Of a stretch of DNA of 64,000 bases, positions 1 to 12,292 are shown piece by piece. Positions within the stretch are counted from its first letter, which is position 1. The number at the start of each line of letters is the position of its first letter. Position numbers and translations under genes: made by a program. A model generated the notes under the pieces. That model was given only the letters and a program-made list of their open reading frames with translations, was not told where the DNA came from and did no database searches. Source of the DNA: Ricinus communis (lineage: Eukaryota > Streptophyta > Magnoliopsida > Malpighiales > Euphorbiaceae); the NCBI RefSeq assembly GCF_019578655.1, contig NC_063257.1, positions 6,138,001 through 6,202,000 of the forward strand, read 5' to 3'.

Positions 1-695
1 GACCAGCTTCATTCCATTTCCAGAATGAATTGGCGCAAAGCAAACTGCTAAGCAAGCGACAACAATAATCAAAAGCAACATCAATTACCCATTCACATTG
101 ACATAATCTAACATCCAGTATAATATTCACATTGCATAACAAACAAAGAACCTAACTTTACACTGGAGGAAAATCTAAAAAAAAAAAAAGAAACTAATAA
201 AAGCTCAGAGCATAAACCAAATAAACTACCATAAGAATAACTTCATCAATCTATAGATTCAACCAAATAATAACTCAAATACCTTTCAGATGCAGCAAAA
301 CAGCACTCACTACTTCAACTGTATAATAAAACAAATCAACCAGATCGAGACAACTTAATTTCACCATAAATAAAAAAGAAACAAATGGCCAATATCACAA
401 TCCCTAAGCAAGTTTCTAGGGTTCGCATATTAATCCCAAATTATAATCCACAATCTCTCCACAAATCAACAAAATCGATCATTGCTCTCTAATTGCACTA
501 AACCTTTAACAGATCAATCTTTGCCAACTCTCGCATTAATCTCATAGGCAAACGCTGGATTTACTATTTCACATCTTCTTTTTTTCTTTTTCTTTTTTCT
601 AATTCTTCTTTCCTAACCCAATTTGAAAAATTAATAATATTAATATGTCAAAGAAACGATAGTATATGTAATTGGGAAATAGAAGAAACTATTAC

Positions 696-795
696 CTGTT
701 TTTCGAGCTATACTTGAATCTCTATTCTAGAGAAACGTTTTAGTAGATAGAGAGAGAAGGGGTGGCTCCCAAATATATAAGCTAATGAAAAATAT
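696..795 (-). other. Orphan 5' UTR exon 1 of helicase (left copy)
   Basis: On the minus strand a transcript starting about 30 bases below the TATA box would run to a consensus donor (ACAG followed by GTAAT) whose last exon base is 696. Positions 1-694 would then be the start of intron 1. The same exon exists at 61007-61105. The transcription start is inferred from the TATA position only. Confidence 0.45.
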
Positions 796-820
796 GAAGA
801 GAGAGGGTTATGGTTACGGC

Positions 821-828
821 TTTATATA
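821..828 (-). promoter_or_regulatory. TATA box of helicase promoter (left copy)
   Basis: Read on the minus strand the site is TATATAAA within CCTATATAAAGCC, about 125 bases upstream of a splice donor. The leader between them is rich in CT and AG runs. The identical site lies at 61131-61138 upstream of the helicase coding region, which is why I read it as that gene's promoter. In this copy no coding exon follows inside the window. Confidence 0.55.
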
Positions 829-1310
829 GGAAATAACGAGCCTTCTCTCACCGGCCGTTTTCTCTTTCCGGTTACCGTTAAATTGTTCCCGGTTATAAAT
901 TTTTTTCTATTATTTTATTTATCCCCTAATGATTTTCCAATTTACAGATCTATCCTTTGTTTGGTTTCCAATTACACTCTCTGTCCCGTCCGTGTTTCGG
1001 ATTTACCATATTCTGTGTTCGGATTAGATTTGAGGGTAATTATGGGATTCGGGTGTGTGATTAACATAATTTGGCTATTTTGACTTGGGTGTATGTCACT
1101 TGGACAAAAGAATCTTATACTTGAGATACAATTGGACGTTGATCTGCTTTTAAAGTGGGTCCCAATGGATGCCACGTAGATAAAAATTCATTAAGTGGAG
1201 AATTAACGTGACGCGTGTTAATTGACGAGAAAGGTTTTCCCATTTTTAGTGAATAGATGATGGTTGTAGGGGTAATCTAGGAATTTAAATAAAAAGAGAT
1301 GGGTATAATT

Positions 1311-1316
1311 CACGTG
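1311..1316. promoter_or_regulatory. G-box CACGTG upstream of helicase promoter
   Basis: A palindromic CACGTG core lies about 490 bases upstream of the TATA box in the left copy and at 61617-61622 in the right copy. Other ACGT cores (ACGTGACGCG near 1207) lie close by. bZIP and bHLH factors bind such cores; no role can be shown from the sequence alone. Confidence 0.3.
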
Positions 1317-3725
1317 TGCTTAAGGCGTAGGAAGACTACACACAGTCCTATTATAGGTCATATTTCAGGGGACTTGTTCATGTGCATAAGTCTAGTTGGA
1401 AATTTACGAGATTGCCACTGGAGATTTGAGATTGGAGGGTGGGCTACACGCGTCAATAATGCGGGTAGGAGAAGGATAGGTTTCATATGTTAGGGTTCTC
1501 TGTTCCTTTCCATGCTCCCTTTCGATTTCTTGGTAAATAAATCACCAATCCAAGCATGGGTTATAACCTAATCATGATTTTAAAGATTGTGAAAAGGGGA
1601 TTGGATGAGAAACAAAACAAAAGCATATGTGAATTATGACTCCGGCTACAGTGGTTTTCTTTTATTATTTTTTTTACTGGTAATGCTATTGTTATTTTCT
1701 TTATATCTATTTTTAGAATTTTTATGGATTTTTTTTTTACATTACATCTTATTAAACGTACAGGAACAAGTTTGCGCTTTCTCCTTAAAAGAAAAGTCAA
1801 TTAAAATAATATAATTTAATATTTTAATTTAGTGATAAACTATAATTATTTTAGAAACAGACTGTGTGAGTAGTGATTTAAATTTTACTAAATTAAACAA
1901 AATAAAATATATATAAAGGTAAAATCAATGCAAGGTTGATAGAGGTTATTTTTTACATGTTAAAAAAAATGTGGTTATAAACACATTCATTAAAGACAAT
2001 CTGACTAGTGGTTCCAATTTAGTTTATGGTCCTTTGTGCAAAAAATAAAAAATAAAAAAGAAGAAGAAAGCTATTTAAAATGAAATGGGATTTGAATATG
2101 AGTGGTTTAACATGATACTGTGGGAGTTAGCTATCCTAAGAGGGCAGGTGCTGTTTCTTTCTAAGGTTTTTCCCTCTGTTTTATTATAAATAAATAAATA
2201 AAAATTGAAATGTGATTTGAATATGAGAGATCTCATTAGAATCTAAAAGTTTTGAATTTCTTTTTTGGACCATTACTTAAATGTCCTGTTTGAGAGACAT
2301 AACAGTTATATGGTAGCAGCTAGTGACTGAAGTGTCAAGGCTGATTTAAAAAGGCTAATAGTATTATTCATTTACCTTGCACCAAATCAAGCTAGCACAT
2401 CATTGATAACTCTTCAAATAAAAATAAATATTTGTTATATAAGAATATTTCACTTTCAAATTAATCACTTTTTATCTTCTTTTTTAAAAAAAAAAAAAAA
2501 AAAAAACATAATCACTTACTTATTCTGGGTCAAAAGAGAAAAGCCAGGAAAGAAATAATTAAATAATATGTTGCATGTTCACATTTGTGGTTGGCATGGC
2601 ATCTTGTTGACAAAGTTTTGGCTTCAGCATATTATTATGATGTCCTTTAGCTGCTCTTTGAATTGAGAACTTCTTAGATCTTTGCAAACAAATTGCCCTT
2701 CAAATGCACCATGCAAAATTACGCCTCCTAGTAAAAATTGGCAAACCCTTTTTTTTTTTTTTTTTTTTGAGAATTTAAAGTGGCGAATATTTGATGCTGT
2801 TAGTTACCTTATGATACTCTTATAATTAATATATTTGGTAAATAAATTTTTTATTAATTAATAGTAATTATTAATTTATTAAATATTACATATAAAAAGA
2901 TAAAGTATATATAATAAAATAAGATGTAAAGGTTAAAACCTAATGTAATCTAATGCACTTTGAAATATGCACTGAATTATGTTTTTCAGTGACTTTTCTT
3001 TTACATTCACAAACACGTGGATACACATTATCCTTGTTGTTGTTATTTAGGAGATGGGTTAGACAAAGCATCTCAATATTACACCAAATAGGTGCTACAT
3101 GTATATTCTTGTCATTTATGGGAAATCTTGCCTAATTTCTCACAATGGTGGTGTCTGTGTCTTTATTTGCTTCTATGATTCTGTCAAAAATAAAATAATT
3201 GAAGTTTTTCATCTACCCAAAAATAATTATATATAAAAAAGAAGTGCCCATTAAAGTTAATGGAAAACAAGCAAAATTAGAGGTGTTTGATATTTTTTTT
3301 AAATTATAATTTTATTTTTAGTACCGTTTATTTCAAGAAGTAGTTTATACAACTGAGAAAAGATTTGACCAACATAATCTTAAAGGCTTAATCATTGGAT
3401 TTTTGCAGGACTGAGGAAAATTATTGATGCAATTAACTATAATATATAAGTTGGTACAGCCGTTCAAATAAATTATCATAACTGGCTACTTTTTTTTCAC
3501 TCGTATAATAATAAAATACTTCGTGTAAAAATAATATGTTGCAATTAAAATAAAAAGATGTGTAAAAATTGGGTTGTAGAGTTACTAAAATACAATAAGA
3601 AAAATAGTATTGACTTCCATTATACTCTGGTTGATGATTAAACTAATGTGGTTTGGTGCGCCTCTGTGGTTGGCCAGCATTTATTAAGAATTTTAAAACT
3701 ACTACACTTATTATGCCTGTAGCAT

Positions 3726-6100
3726 CCAACAAAAATGTAAACAGAGCAACTACCAAAAATAAGAGGTTAAATGGAGAAAAAAAAAAAAAAAGAAGGTCTG
3801 TCCATATAACCCGGACGAGTTGACTCGGTCAGGAATTGCAGATTTATGACCCATACACATGTGTGGATATGGTTATTCGAGTCTTAAGCCATCAATGGAG
3901 GCCTTGCTTGACCCCTAAACTTCGAAAAGGTAAGTCAAACCCCATCAAATGTATCATTTTGATACGGAAATATTAAAAATTTAAAAAGTTTCTCAAAATT
4001 TGTATGATTTTAATTGGTTTTGATACTTATTTTTTGTTCTCTTGAAAATAAGTTTAGCCAAATCACCCCATTTCCGTTGCTGTATAAGATTATCTTACTA
4101 AGTGCTATCTCAACTTGTAAAATTATAGGAATAGCACATCTATTATTTATACTTACCATCATTTATCAGTTTGTTATTTCATCCCTCATTCATGTTCTTA
4201 TCATAATACCATCATAATTAAATTGTTTTCCACTATAAATTCACAGTATTATAGCCAGTAACATGAACAAATAAAAGGATTTCATTAAGATTAATAAATT
4301 CTAATTATCTTTTCTTTTTTTCTCTCAATTTTTTTAATCTTTTGTTTTAAAATTTTAATTTCTGACCCATCAATGGTCACTTTTAAATTGAAGGTGGTCC
4401 TTTTTTCTTATTTTATATCAATTAGTTCTTGTAAATTAATATTAATATATCTTTTAAGAATTTTATGGTCCTCAATTATGGAGAGTATTGCATTCTCCTT
4501 TAAGTTTTATAGTCTTCAGTTATGGAAGTATTGAGATTTTCCTCTATGGAAATGGTAAAAAAAAAAAATTCAATTCGATATTTAAATAATCGGACTCGTC
4601 AAAAAATATATTTAAGTCAATATGTGGTTTGTGCTATTGAATGAAATATTCTTTTCATGGAATTACAATCTATTACTCCGTCAAAGCATGAATAATTGTT
4701 AGGTATAAATTTCTTTACATGTATCTTTTTAATGTTTAATGTTTGTTTTTATCTTTTATATCAAAATGTTCTTCTTCATCTTTATTAATGGAATATTTAT
4801 ATTATCTTTTCAAAAAAAATTATGAACTAACAGTATATGACATTAAAGAAAAATTCTAGCTGCTTCTAGTTTTTTTTTTTTTTCTTTTTAATTTTCATCA
4901 AAGTTTTAAAGTTTCATATTTTGGCTCACAACCGATATTTTTATATTAATGGTGCTATTTTTTTATTAAGTAGTTTTACTAAATAAAAATTTATATATTT
5001 TTAGGAGTTTTATGGTCATTTATTATAACGGTGTTGAATTCTCTTTTTATAAGAGTTTTATGGCCTTCTATTATGTAAGTATTGAATTCTCTCTCTATGA
5101 TAGCAGTAAAAAAGATTTAATTTGATATTCAAATAACCGGATTGTAAAAATATACTTGTAAAGTCGATATGTGGTTTAGTGTCATCGAATGAAGCATTTT
5201 TTCCATAAAATTACTACTATTCCGTCAATTTGATTAATGATTGTTATGAATAAATTTTTTCACATGTATTTTTGATATTTCATATTTATTTTTATTTTTA
5301 TATTAAAATTTACTTGCTAATATGAAATTATACACATCAAATTTTAAATTAAAAATATCATAATGTATAAACTATTATCAAAATTTTAAATTGAAAGGAC
5401 TATTTAGTATTTTTTCTTTTCATCTTTCAATTTTAAAATATTTATTTTTAAAAAAAACTGAGAAAAATAAAGAAAAACTACTTTTGTTGGTTTTTCTTGT
5501 TTTCTAAAATTATCTTACTAAGTGCTATTTTCAAAGTTGTAAAATTACGAGAACGAAAAAGAATATACATCTATTATTTATACTTTTATCAATTTTTTAT
5601 GTCATCATTCATTCATATTCTTATCATAATACCATTATAAATAAATTATTTTCCATTCTATTTTCACACTATTATAGCCATATCACAAATTAATAGGAAT
5701 ATATGACATTATACATATTTAAATTTAAACTAAAGATATTATAATGTACAAACTATTATCAAAACAGTAAATTGAAATGATATTATAATGACTATTTGGT
5801 CTCTTTTAAAATTTGAGAGACAAAAATTAAAAAATAAAAGAGACCAAATAGTCGAAAAATAAACTGAAAAATAAAAAAAAAGACTATTTTTGTTGGTTTT
5901 CTTGAATAAAACAATAACGAATAAATAGTTTATAAATATATCTTGTTTTGAAAGCTGAAAAATAAAAGCTAAAGTTTAGACAAAAAATTGACAGCAAAGG
6001 ACACACAAATATTAACTTTAACTTGTTAAGTTACCCTAAGTGAGCTAAATCTCAAGAAGGCAAAATAGTGATCTACGGTAGAGCGAAGATACGGGCATTA
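3726..6100. repeat. AT-rich region with nested degenerate repeats
   Basis: There is no gene here. The stretch is built of diverged repeated blocks: 4088-4262 resembles 5509-5682 (both contain CTTACTAAGTGCTAT and TTCTTATCATAATACCAT), 4440-4760 resembles 4990-5300, and 5325-5402 resembles 5710-5785. The order A-B-B'-A' suggests successive local duplications of a non-coding element. It also contains a perfect 18-base inverted repeat at 5790-5853. Confidence 0.65.
5790..5853. repeat. Perfect 18-bp inverted repeat (hairpin)
   Basis: The left arm GACTATTTGGTCTCTTTT (5790-5807) is exactly complementary to the right arm at 5836-5853, with a 28-base AT-rich loop. It sits inside the degenerate repeats. 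It could be the remnant of a small MITE-like element. The arm length is well above that expected by chance for such a short loop. Confidence 0.7.
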
Positions 6101-6104
6101 AGCG

Positions 6105-8605
6105 TAAACCCTCGATAAGGAGTCAGTATAAAAGAGATTTTACCTCAGGGATTTCTATTTCACTTCTTTCATGTAGTTGACTTAAATCGAGTAGTGCAAG
6201 GAGGACCTTGGTCTTTGATAACCACCTCTTGCTAACGCACCACCTCCAACCAGGTGATGTTTCAGCCCATGTCGACTTGTTTCATGCTGAATTTTGGGTC
6301 CCGATCTATGACCTTCTGGTGGGCTATATGTCTAGCACCATGGGAAAGCAACTTGGGAATTTCAAAGAAACATTCTTAGAGTACAATAATACCAATAACT
6401 CGAATTTTTGGAGGAATTTTATGAGAATTAGAGTTTTTGTTGATGTCTTTAACGGGGTAAGAAAGTTTAAAAAGCAGAACGAGACTGGACAGTGATGAAC
6501 TTTAAGTATGAACGCCTTAACAGTCTTTGTTACATATGTGGAATTTTAGGGCACAATGATAGATTTTGTGATAGACTTTTCACTACAGATTCAAAAGATA
6601 TTGCTAGGGACTAAAGTTTTTGTCACGACCCGATCTGTGGGCCCGTGACCAGCACTAGGAAATGACTAGGCTTAAAGCCACCAAAACCTGTAGTAAGCCT
6701 GACTAATCGATAATTCAGGTATGCATATATAAACATACTATTAAATCAGCCCAACATACAATTCACAAGTCTCTAACTGGACATTAACAACATTCCACAA
6801 TTTGTTACAGACTAGATCAAACATAATATATCAGGTATACTACTGCGAAGAGTCTAGAATTTTAAATAATTCAAAATATAAAAGTATAAATTAATTACAA
6901 TAGGCCCGATGGAGAAGGAAGTCGGGCTGTCAAACGCAAGACGACGGAGAACCTAACTGTCACCTGAAAAATTAAAATTGAGATTATCAGCCTCGAAAGT
7001 GAGTTAAAATTATATAATCCTATAACAATTACAGCCTCCTCAGTAAGATATTTATTATATCATAATAACATATCATATTATATTAAAACACGTGTCATAC
7101 CATAATTAAGAAAAAAATTCAATTCAAATATTTATGGGACGCGTGCTTCAGTAACCCTAATCCCATTACTAGTAGCTTTTCGGCTCTTTTATTCCAATAG
7201 GTATAGGATGCAGAGAGCGAAGCTCAACTAAGGTCCTTAAATTCAGCCTGGACACTTGATTCCCAAATAAGCCGACGCTCAGAGACAACGCTCGATTAGG
7301 GACCTTCCTCTGGTAGTCAAACTTTCACCAGAGTTATACTCACTGTGGCAAACCCAAAAATAACCTTTACTACCTGTCTCTGATTAATACTGGTGCACAT
7401 GCGGTCCTGATGCAACACATTAGGTGACATGTTCTACTGTTGCCTCATCCCGATGTCACAATCGTAGCATCAATAATAATTATAAGTAGTATAATCATAA
7501 ATAAACACAATTTATTCAATAACATATTAAGAATTTAAATTTAATAGCTTCGAGTATAGTAAACATGAAAATCAGATGTAATAATAATAATAATAAATTA
7601 ACAGTAAATATGATAGTAACAATAATGGTAATAATATTAATAATAGTATCGATAATAACGAAAATAATTTTTTTATGATAATAATGCTAAAAGTAATAAT
7701 TATTATTATTAATAAATTAACAATGCATTTAAATTAGACATGATATAAAATGAATTGATTATATGACCTTAACTCACAGTTTTGCCGCACTTTGCAGTCT
7801 GCTCCAACGCCTCTAATTAATTTCTTAAAGATTCAACTAATTGGGTATAGAAAAATAACTTCTTTAATTGTCTAATATTAAAATTTTACTTAATTCATTC
7901 CAATTAAACCAAATAAAAATAAAATAAAATTAATTTGAATAAAAATTCATTTATTAATCATTATTAAAGGAAAATTCTGGGTATTACATTTGGCGAGGCT
8001 GTATTCAAACTCCAAAGACAATTGTAGATCAAAGCATAAATTTTCTTCTAAGTCTGGATCCAGGCACAAGCTACCAAACAAGCTAGAACAGTCCATCAAC
8101 CTCCTCTTCCACCTCAATTAAAATGGCAGATGCCACCTAATGGCTACCTCAAGTGCAATTTTGATACCGCCACCTTTACTTAGACTAATACACCAAGAGT
8201 TGGCATAGTCATTCGAGATGAAAGAGGTAGGTTTCTCCATGGCTGTTCTAAGGTCATTTACAACATGTTTCAGTCTGAGGAATTCGAAGCAATGGCTTTG
8301 AAAGAAGCTCTATCTTGGATTCTGTCAATACAACTAGACAACATTATCTTTAAGACAAATGCACTTATATTTTTCAAAGCTTTTTCGGCTCATAGTTTGA
8401 ATCAGTCGGAGTTTGGTTTTTTAGTTAAAGATTATATTTTTTTATTTAACCAAGGGATTCATTTTTCTGTATCCTAGATGCGTAGGTAAGCTTGATCATT
8501 ACTTTGCAAGAGCCTCACTCTCATGCTAGCCCTAGTTTCTGGCACGAGGCTTATGTGTATGTAGAATCAGTGCTGAACCTGAATGTTCATGTTTTGGACG
8601 AATGA
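6105..8605 (+). mobile_element. Internally deleted LINE relic (DUF4283, zinc knuckle, RNase H)
   Basis: Around 6150-6495 the translation matches the DUF4283 region of plant LINE ORF1 (FFHVVDLNRVVQGGPWS, then FDNHLL after a one-base shift at a T run). A CCHC zinc knuckle follows at about 6505-6580 (CYICGILGHNDRFC, spacing C-x2-C-x4-H-x4-C). After an inserted element, 8060-8605 encodes a plant RNase H-like domain: KWQMPPNGYLKCNFD, VGIVIRDERGRFL, EFEAMALKEALSWI, and a tail ARASLSHASPSFWHEA. Endonuclease and reverse transcriptase are absent. A usual Asp in the RNase H core reads TNA instead of TDA. There are stop codons (for example after 6480 and near 8180), so the copy is dead. It may be a LINE-derived DUF4283-RNase H unit rather than a full element that lost its centre. 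Confidence 0.75.
6621..7988. mobile_element. LTR-like insertion (probable solo LTR) within LINE relic
   Basis: The segment starts TGTCACGACCCG and ends GGGTATTACA, giving the TG...CA ends and short terminal inversion of a long terminal repeat. It splits the LINE relic between its zinc knuckle and its RNase H part. TGTCACGACCC starts are common among plant LTR elements. It is about 1.37 kb, has no coding capacity and contains AAT-rich stretches (7575-7710). Only a short T-rich target duplication can be seen (TTTT before, TTTG after), so the exact edges are uncertain. A non-autonomous LTR element is the alternative. Confidence 0.5.
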
Positions 8606-9055
8606 AGTACCGTTTTCTTTATATAAAAAATAATAATGAGCTACAATTTTTCGTACATGAATATTATATTTACACACACAAATATACAAAATATTTGTAT
8701 AATTAGAATTCTTTTTACTAAATGGCGAATTCATAAGATTGAAATTTTAAATTTCAATTAATATTAATATATTATAATTTTTTTGAGCAATGTGAAAACA
8801 CTTTTATTAGAACATGACGTTTGACGGAGGAAGCTTCCTTTTTTTTTTTTTTTTTTCTCTTGTGACCTTTCTGAAACGGTGGAAGCTTCACTAATTCTAT
8901 AACTCCATTAAATAAAATCTTTAATCCACGTGGAAAAATCTTTAATCCAACGTACTTGACGAAGAGAAAACAGTACCACCAACGGATAGCGAATCCGAAA
9001 CTGAATCAATTCCCTTTTGCAAAAGAGATGATGGAATCAAAAATAATCAACAACA
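8606..9055. other. Intergenic, promoter and leader of metallophosphoesterase gene
   Basis: The stretch is AT-rich with a long T run at about 8840-8856 and a repeated TGACG-GGAAGCTTC-like motif (8815-8833 and 8877-8890). No gene is visible. It should hold the promoter of the downstream gene; I cannot place a convincing TATA box. Confidence 0.4.
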
Positions 9056-9244
9056 ATGGCTACTAACGGGAAAACCCTAACCCTAGATTCCATCAACAAA
9101 AATCAACTATGGACCTTTTCTCATGCAATTGGAAGCCATTGTTACCTCTTCTCCTCTTCGCCTTCCTTTTCGTCTACGAAGCATGGGTCTCCGTTCCTTC
9201 CTGCACCGTGGTACCTGCAAGTTCACAACAAAACGACGTTATAG
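9056..9244 (+). CDS. Upstream reading frame or alternative N-terminus
   Basis: An ATG at 9056 opens a 62-codon frame that overlaps the start of the metallophosphoesterase frame (ATG 9109) in another phase. It could be an overlapping uORF that lowers translation of the main frame. Because single-base run errors are common in this sequence, it could also be the true N-terminus of that protein, separated by a missing base. Confidence 0.3.
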   Translation: MATNGKTLTLDSINKNQLWTFSHAIGSHCYLFSSSPSFSSTKHGSPFLPAPWYLQVHNKTTL

Positions 9245-11167
9245 CAGTGAAAAACCCGGGAGAGGATTTGAAAGTAATGATGGTCGCTAATTTGTTACTT
9301 TTAGGGTCCAAAGCTAGTTTCTTTGACCAGTATTTTAGAGATTATTACATGTCCAAGTTCTTCAGGGTAATTTATTGTTTTCCGCAAGCTTAGTATTTGA
9401 TACAATGTCTAAAAGAAATTAATTTTATTATGGGATTTTCAAATATTTGATCTTCTAAATATATTGTTTATGTAACTCCTTGTAGTTGATGTTGCTTACG
9501 TTTTTCTTTTTTAAAGCAGAAATCTTTTCACAGTTTGAAGCCCGATATGCTGCTAGTATTGGGAGATCTTTCAGCTAAAGGATTTGAGTTGACAAAAACT
9601 AAATGGGTATCTATTTTACATCAGTTTCATGGAATTTTGGGACCATTTCTTGAGCTACCTTTTCATGTTGTTCTTGGTGATAGAGACATTGGGGAATGTA
9701 GTAAGCTTGATTCAAGGTCTGTTCATTGGATATCTAGGAGTTTTCCTGGTTTAGATTCATCTGGTTGTGGTGGTTTTGAGATTAGTAATGTTAGTTTTGT
9801 TTCACTTAATTCTGTTGCATTGCTTTGTGGAAACAATAAGTTACGGTTTAGTGTTGAAAGGACCATAGAGACAGAGAGTCTAGATCTTAGAATGGAAATG
9901 GAAGGCGCATCAAAAGTGATGGATGATTGTGGAAATCTTAGGGAATTGCCTGATAGCTTTAGGTGGAGAGAGAATACAATGTCGTCTGGATCAGGCCCCG
10001 TTCTGTTAGTTCATTTCCCCTTACACCGGATAGCAAATGACAGTTGTATGGGAGGCAACGGTTTTGAGAAAGCTACTAGCTCTTTTCTACATGCCTCAAA
10101 TGCACTAGAGCACAGGTGTGTGTCTCCGTGTTGCATCTTTTTATTATTTTATGAGGTCTTACAGCAGCATTTCTTGTGATCATAGTTCAATGCTCATTGT
10201 CAATGCTGGTTAGGTGGGGAGCTAACTGTATGTTATCACCCTCCTATATGCTACAGTTGGGTGCCAAAAGCCAAGTTATGAATTTTCGTGCGAATTTAGC
10301 CTTTCTTTCTTCAAAGGAATTTAGCCTTTATATGCCTTCTAATTTGTTGTGAATTCTCTGAATGTACTTTATATTGCTGGACGTCTGTTTGCTTAAAGTT
10401 ATCTCATTCTTTCCTTCAGGGGATTCGCTGGTAGTGGACCCTATGATTTATTGCATACTGTTCCACCAAATTCTACTGATTATATTTTTCAAGCTCTCAG
10501 ACCAAGGTAATTCCACATTGGACCTTCGTTTGATTTTCTTGCTTGATATCTTTTCTAAGGCGTGTGCTTCTGTGTGGTTTAGTTTTTTTGATTAATGCAT
10601 TTATATGTCTGGGGATTTATTGTGAAACTTCATGTTTGGTACAGTTCAACTATTACAAATTAGTTTGAGAAAGAGAATGAGCAGTTGATACTATGCTTTT
10701 CACTTATAAGTTTGGAGGACATATACCTTGAAGATAATTATATCGAATGATTAATTTAAACCTTCTTCTTTTTACTCTTAATTTAACTGGTTCTGATCTT
10801 ATTTTGCTGCTTAACTCATATATCTGCCTTAGTATGTACTGGATTTTCCTGTTTTCCTGTAAATGCAGTGATTATGACCTGTGCTGATTTTTGCAGGATC
10901 ATTTTCAGTGCACACAGCTATGAATTTTGTGATCACACTCACTCAGATGGGACACGTGAGGTGACTGTTCCTGCAATGACATGGAAAGCGAGGGATGACC
11001 CTGGTTTTGTTATTGCCACTTTCCATGGTGAAGAAAGAGCTGTAAGTGTCAGCTACTGCTCACTTGTTAGAGAATCTCATGTTCTAATAGTGTATACTTG
11101 TTTTCTGATTCTCTTACTAACGATGCAGCTTATGGCAAATACACCTCAGCTTAGATGTTTTAGATGA
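9109..11167 (+). CDS. Metallophosphoesterase-like membrane protein (Cdc1/PGAP5 family, At1g53710-like)
   Basis: Four exons, 9109-9366, 9520-10115, 10420-10506 and 10897-11167, join in phase without any correction and encode 403 residues. Residues 8-25 form an N-terminal membrane anchor or signal (PLLPLLLFAFLFVYEAW). The C-terminus has a second hydrophobic helix (LIVYTCFLILLLTM), a layout typical of ER or Golgi members that remodel GPI anchors. Family landmarks are KPDMLLVLGDLSAKG, FHVVLGDRDIGEC, LLVHFPLHR and FSAHSYEFCDHTH. The consensus metal sites D-x-H, G-D-x-x-D-x-G and G-N-H-[DE] are altered to ANLLLL, GDLSAKG and GDRD, so catalysis is doubtful. It is tail to tail with the beta-xylosidase gene. 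Family assignment is strong; biochemical role is inferred and uncertain. Confidence 0.85.
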
Positions 11168-12292
11168 TGGGGGAATACCTGTCACTTGTTGTACATTATT
11201 CAGGTTGTGAATTTGTATCAGTTACTGTGATAAAGTATTCTTTCTTTATAAATAGTGAAATAGCTTACACTTGTAAAGACTTATCTGACAACCCAGTGAT
11301 AGTTGAGGAGGATAGAAAGGGACATTGATTCCTGAGTCTCTTTACCTATTTCCAGTAGATTGTAGTCTAAACTATGAAAAAGAAAATATCTGATTACATT
11401 AATGAGAGAAGGGCTGTTCTCACTGAAGATTTACCAACTGTTTTGTGTAGCTTCATGGAGCAAAATTTTGATCTTAAGTCAAACTATAACGCTTTAATTC
11501 AAACTGAATTAGTTAAGTGGTCAGATACACTAATGATTTTAGCATAATTAGCTGAAGGTGGGACTTCAAGGTCCTTTGTTTTGCTTGACAGAGCCCTAAC
11601 TATGATGTACTTAATTGTTACTGCACCCACAATCGACAATACTTTAATATTGTAACCTTTAGGAAATATGGGAGTCTCTAATATCATAACCTTTAAGACA
11701 TATTGAAATCTCTTATGCTTTTGTAACATTCAGTGGGCATTGTATCTGTTGACTGCAGTGCAGACCATTGTTATAAACAGAATGTTATTGTTATTTGATA
11801 TAGAACAATGACCAGAAATTGTTATAAAACAATGATTATGTGTCATGAGCAAGATTTAGAACTTTACATTGAGTGGGTAAAAGTGCTCTCGAATAGCTCA
11901 ATTTCATGTACCCCAATTTACTGTCGATTGCTTTATCAATCCATCAGAAGTCAGATCGTATATATTTTTGCTAGCGAGCATTCATTTATTGTTCTTCCCC
12001 CACTTTATTCAAATTTAATGCGATCATATACACTTCTGATTTTGCAATCCGAGCTCGATATGGTTCATGGAGTGTCTCTTTTCAGTATAATTTGAGGTAT
12101 GCTCAAAACATAAATTATTTTTAGAAGTATGGCAGGTCGTTATTTTGCTTCAAGGAAAAAAGGTCAGCTTGAATTTGACATTGTTTTGCTTAAACATCTG
12201 AAATTGGCAATCTATTGATGGAAACCAAATTTATGATAGAACAGGATCCTAATTCATAACCTGATACATCCATTGTATTTAAATTTTTCATA
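11168..12292. other. Intergenic region between two convergent genes
   Basis: This holds the 3' UTRs of the metallophosphoesterase (+) and beta-xylosidase (-) genes. There is a small imperfect tandem repeat of about 34 bases near 11652-11715 (TAACCTTTAGGAAATATG then TAACCTTTAAGACATATT). I see no further coding exon; the frame at 11808-12095 shows no family resemblance. Confidence 0.5.

Larger units (their letters stand above)
1..3725. repeat. Long direct repeat, left copy
   Basis: Positions 1-3725 match 60319-64000 in the same orientation. The copy is 43 bases longer in total. Every difference I could see is the length of a mononucleotide run, or one GT dinucleotide near 1314; I saw no clear substitution. 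It carries the TATA box, 5' UTR exon and part of intron 1 of the helicase gene, minus strand, but no complete gene. The short reading frames at 972-1175 and 2953-3135 recur in the right copy and resemble no known protein. The repeat may extend beyond both window edges. Confidence 0.95.

Noticed and set aside
972..1175. Frame of 67 codons identical in both terminal repeat copies (also 61280-61483)
   Set aside because: Identity follows from the repeat itself; it lies upstream of the helicase promoter and has no known features.
5790..5853. Hairpin as a microRNA precursor
   Set aside because: The arms are only 18 bases, AT-rich and exactly paired, with no extended imperfect stem and no match to a plant miRNA that I recognise.
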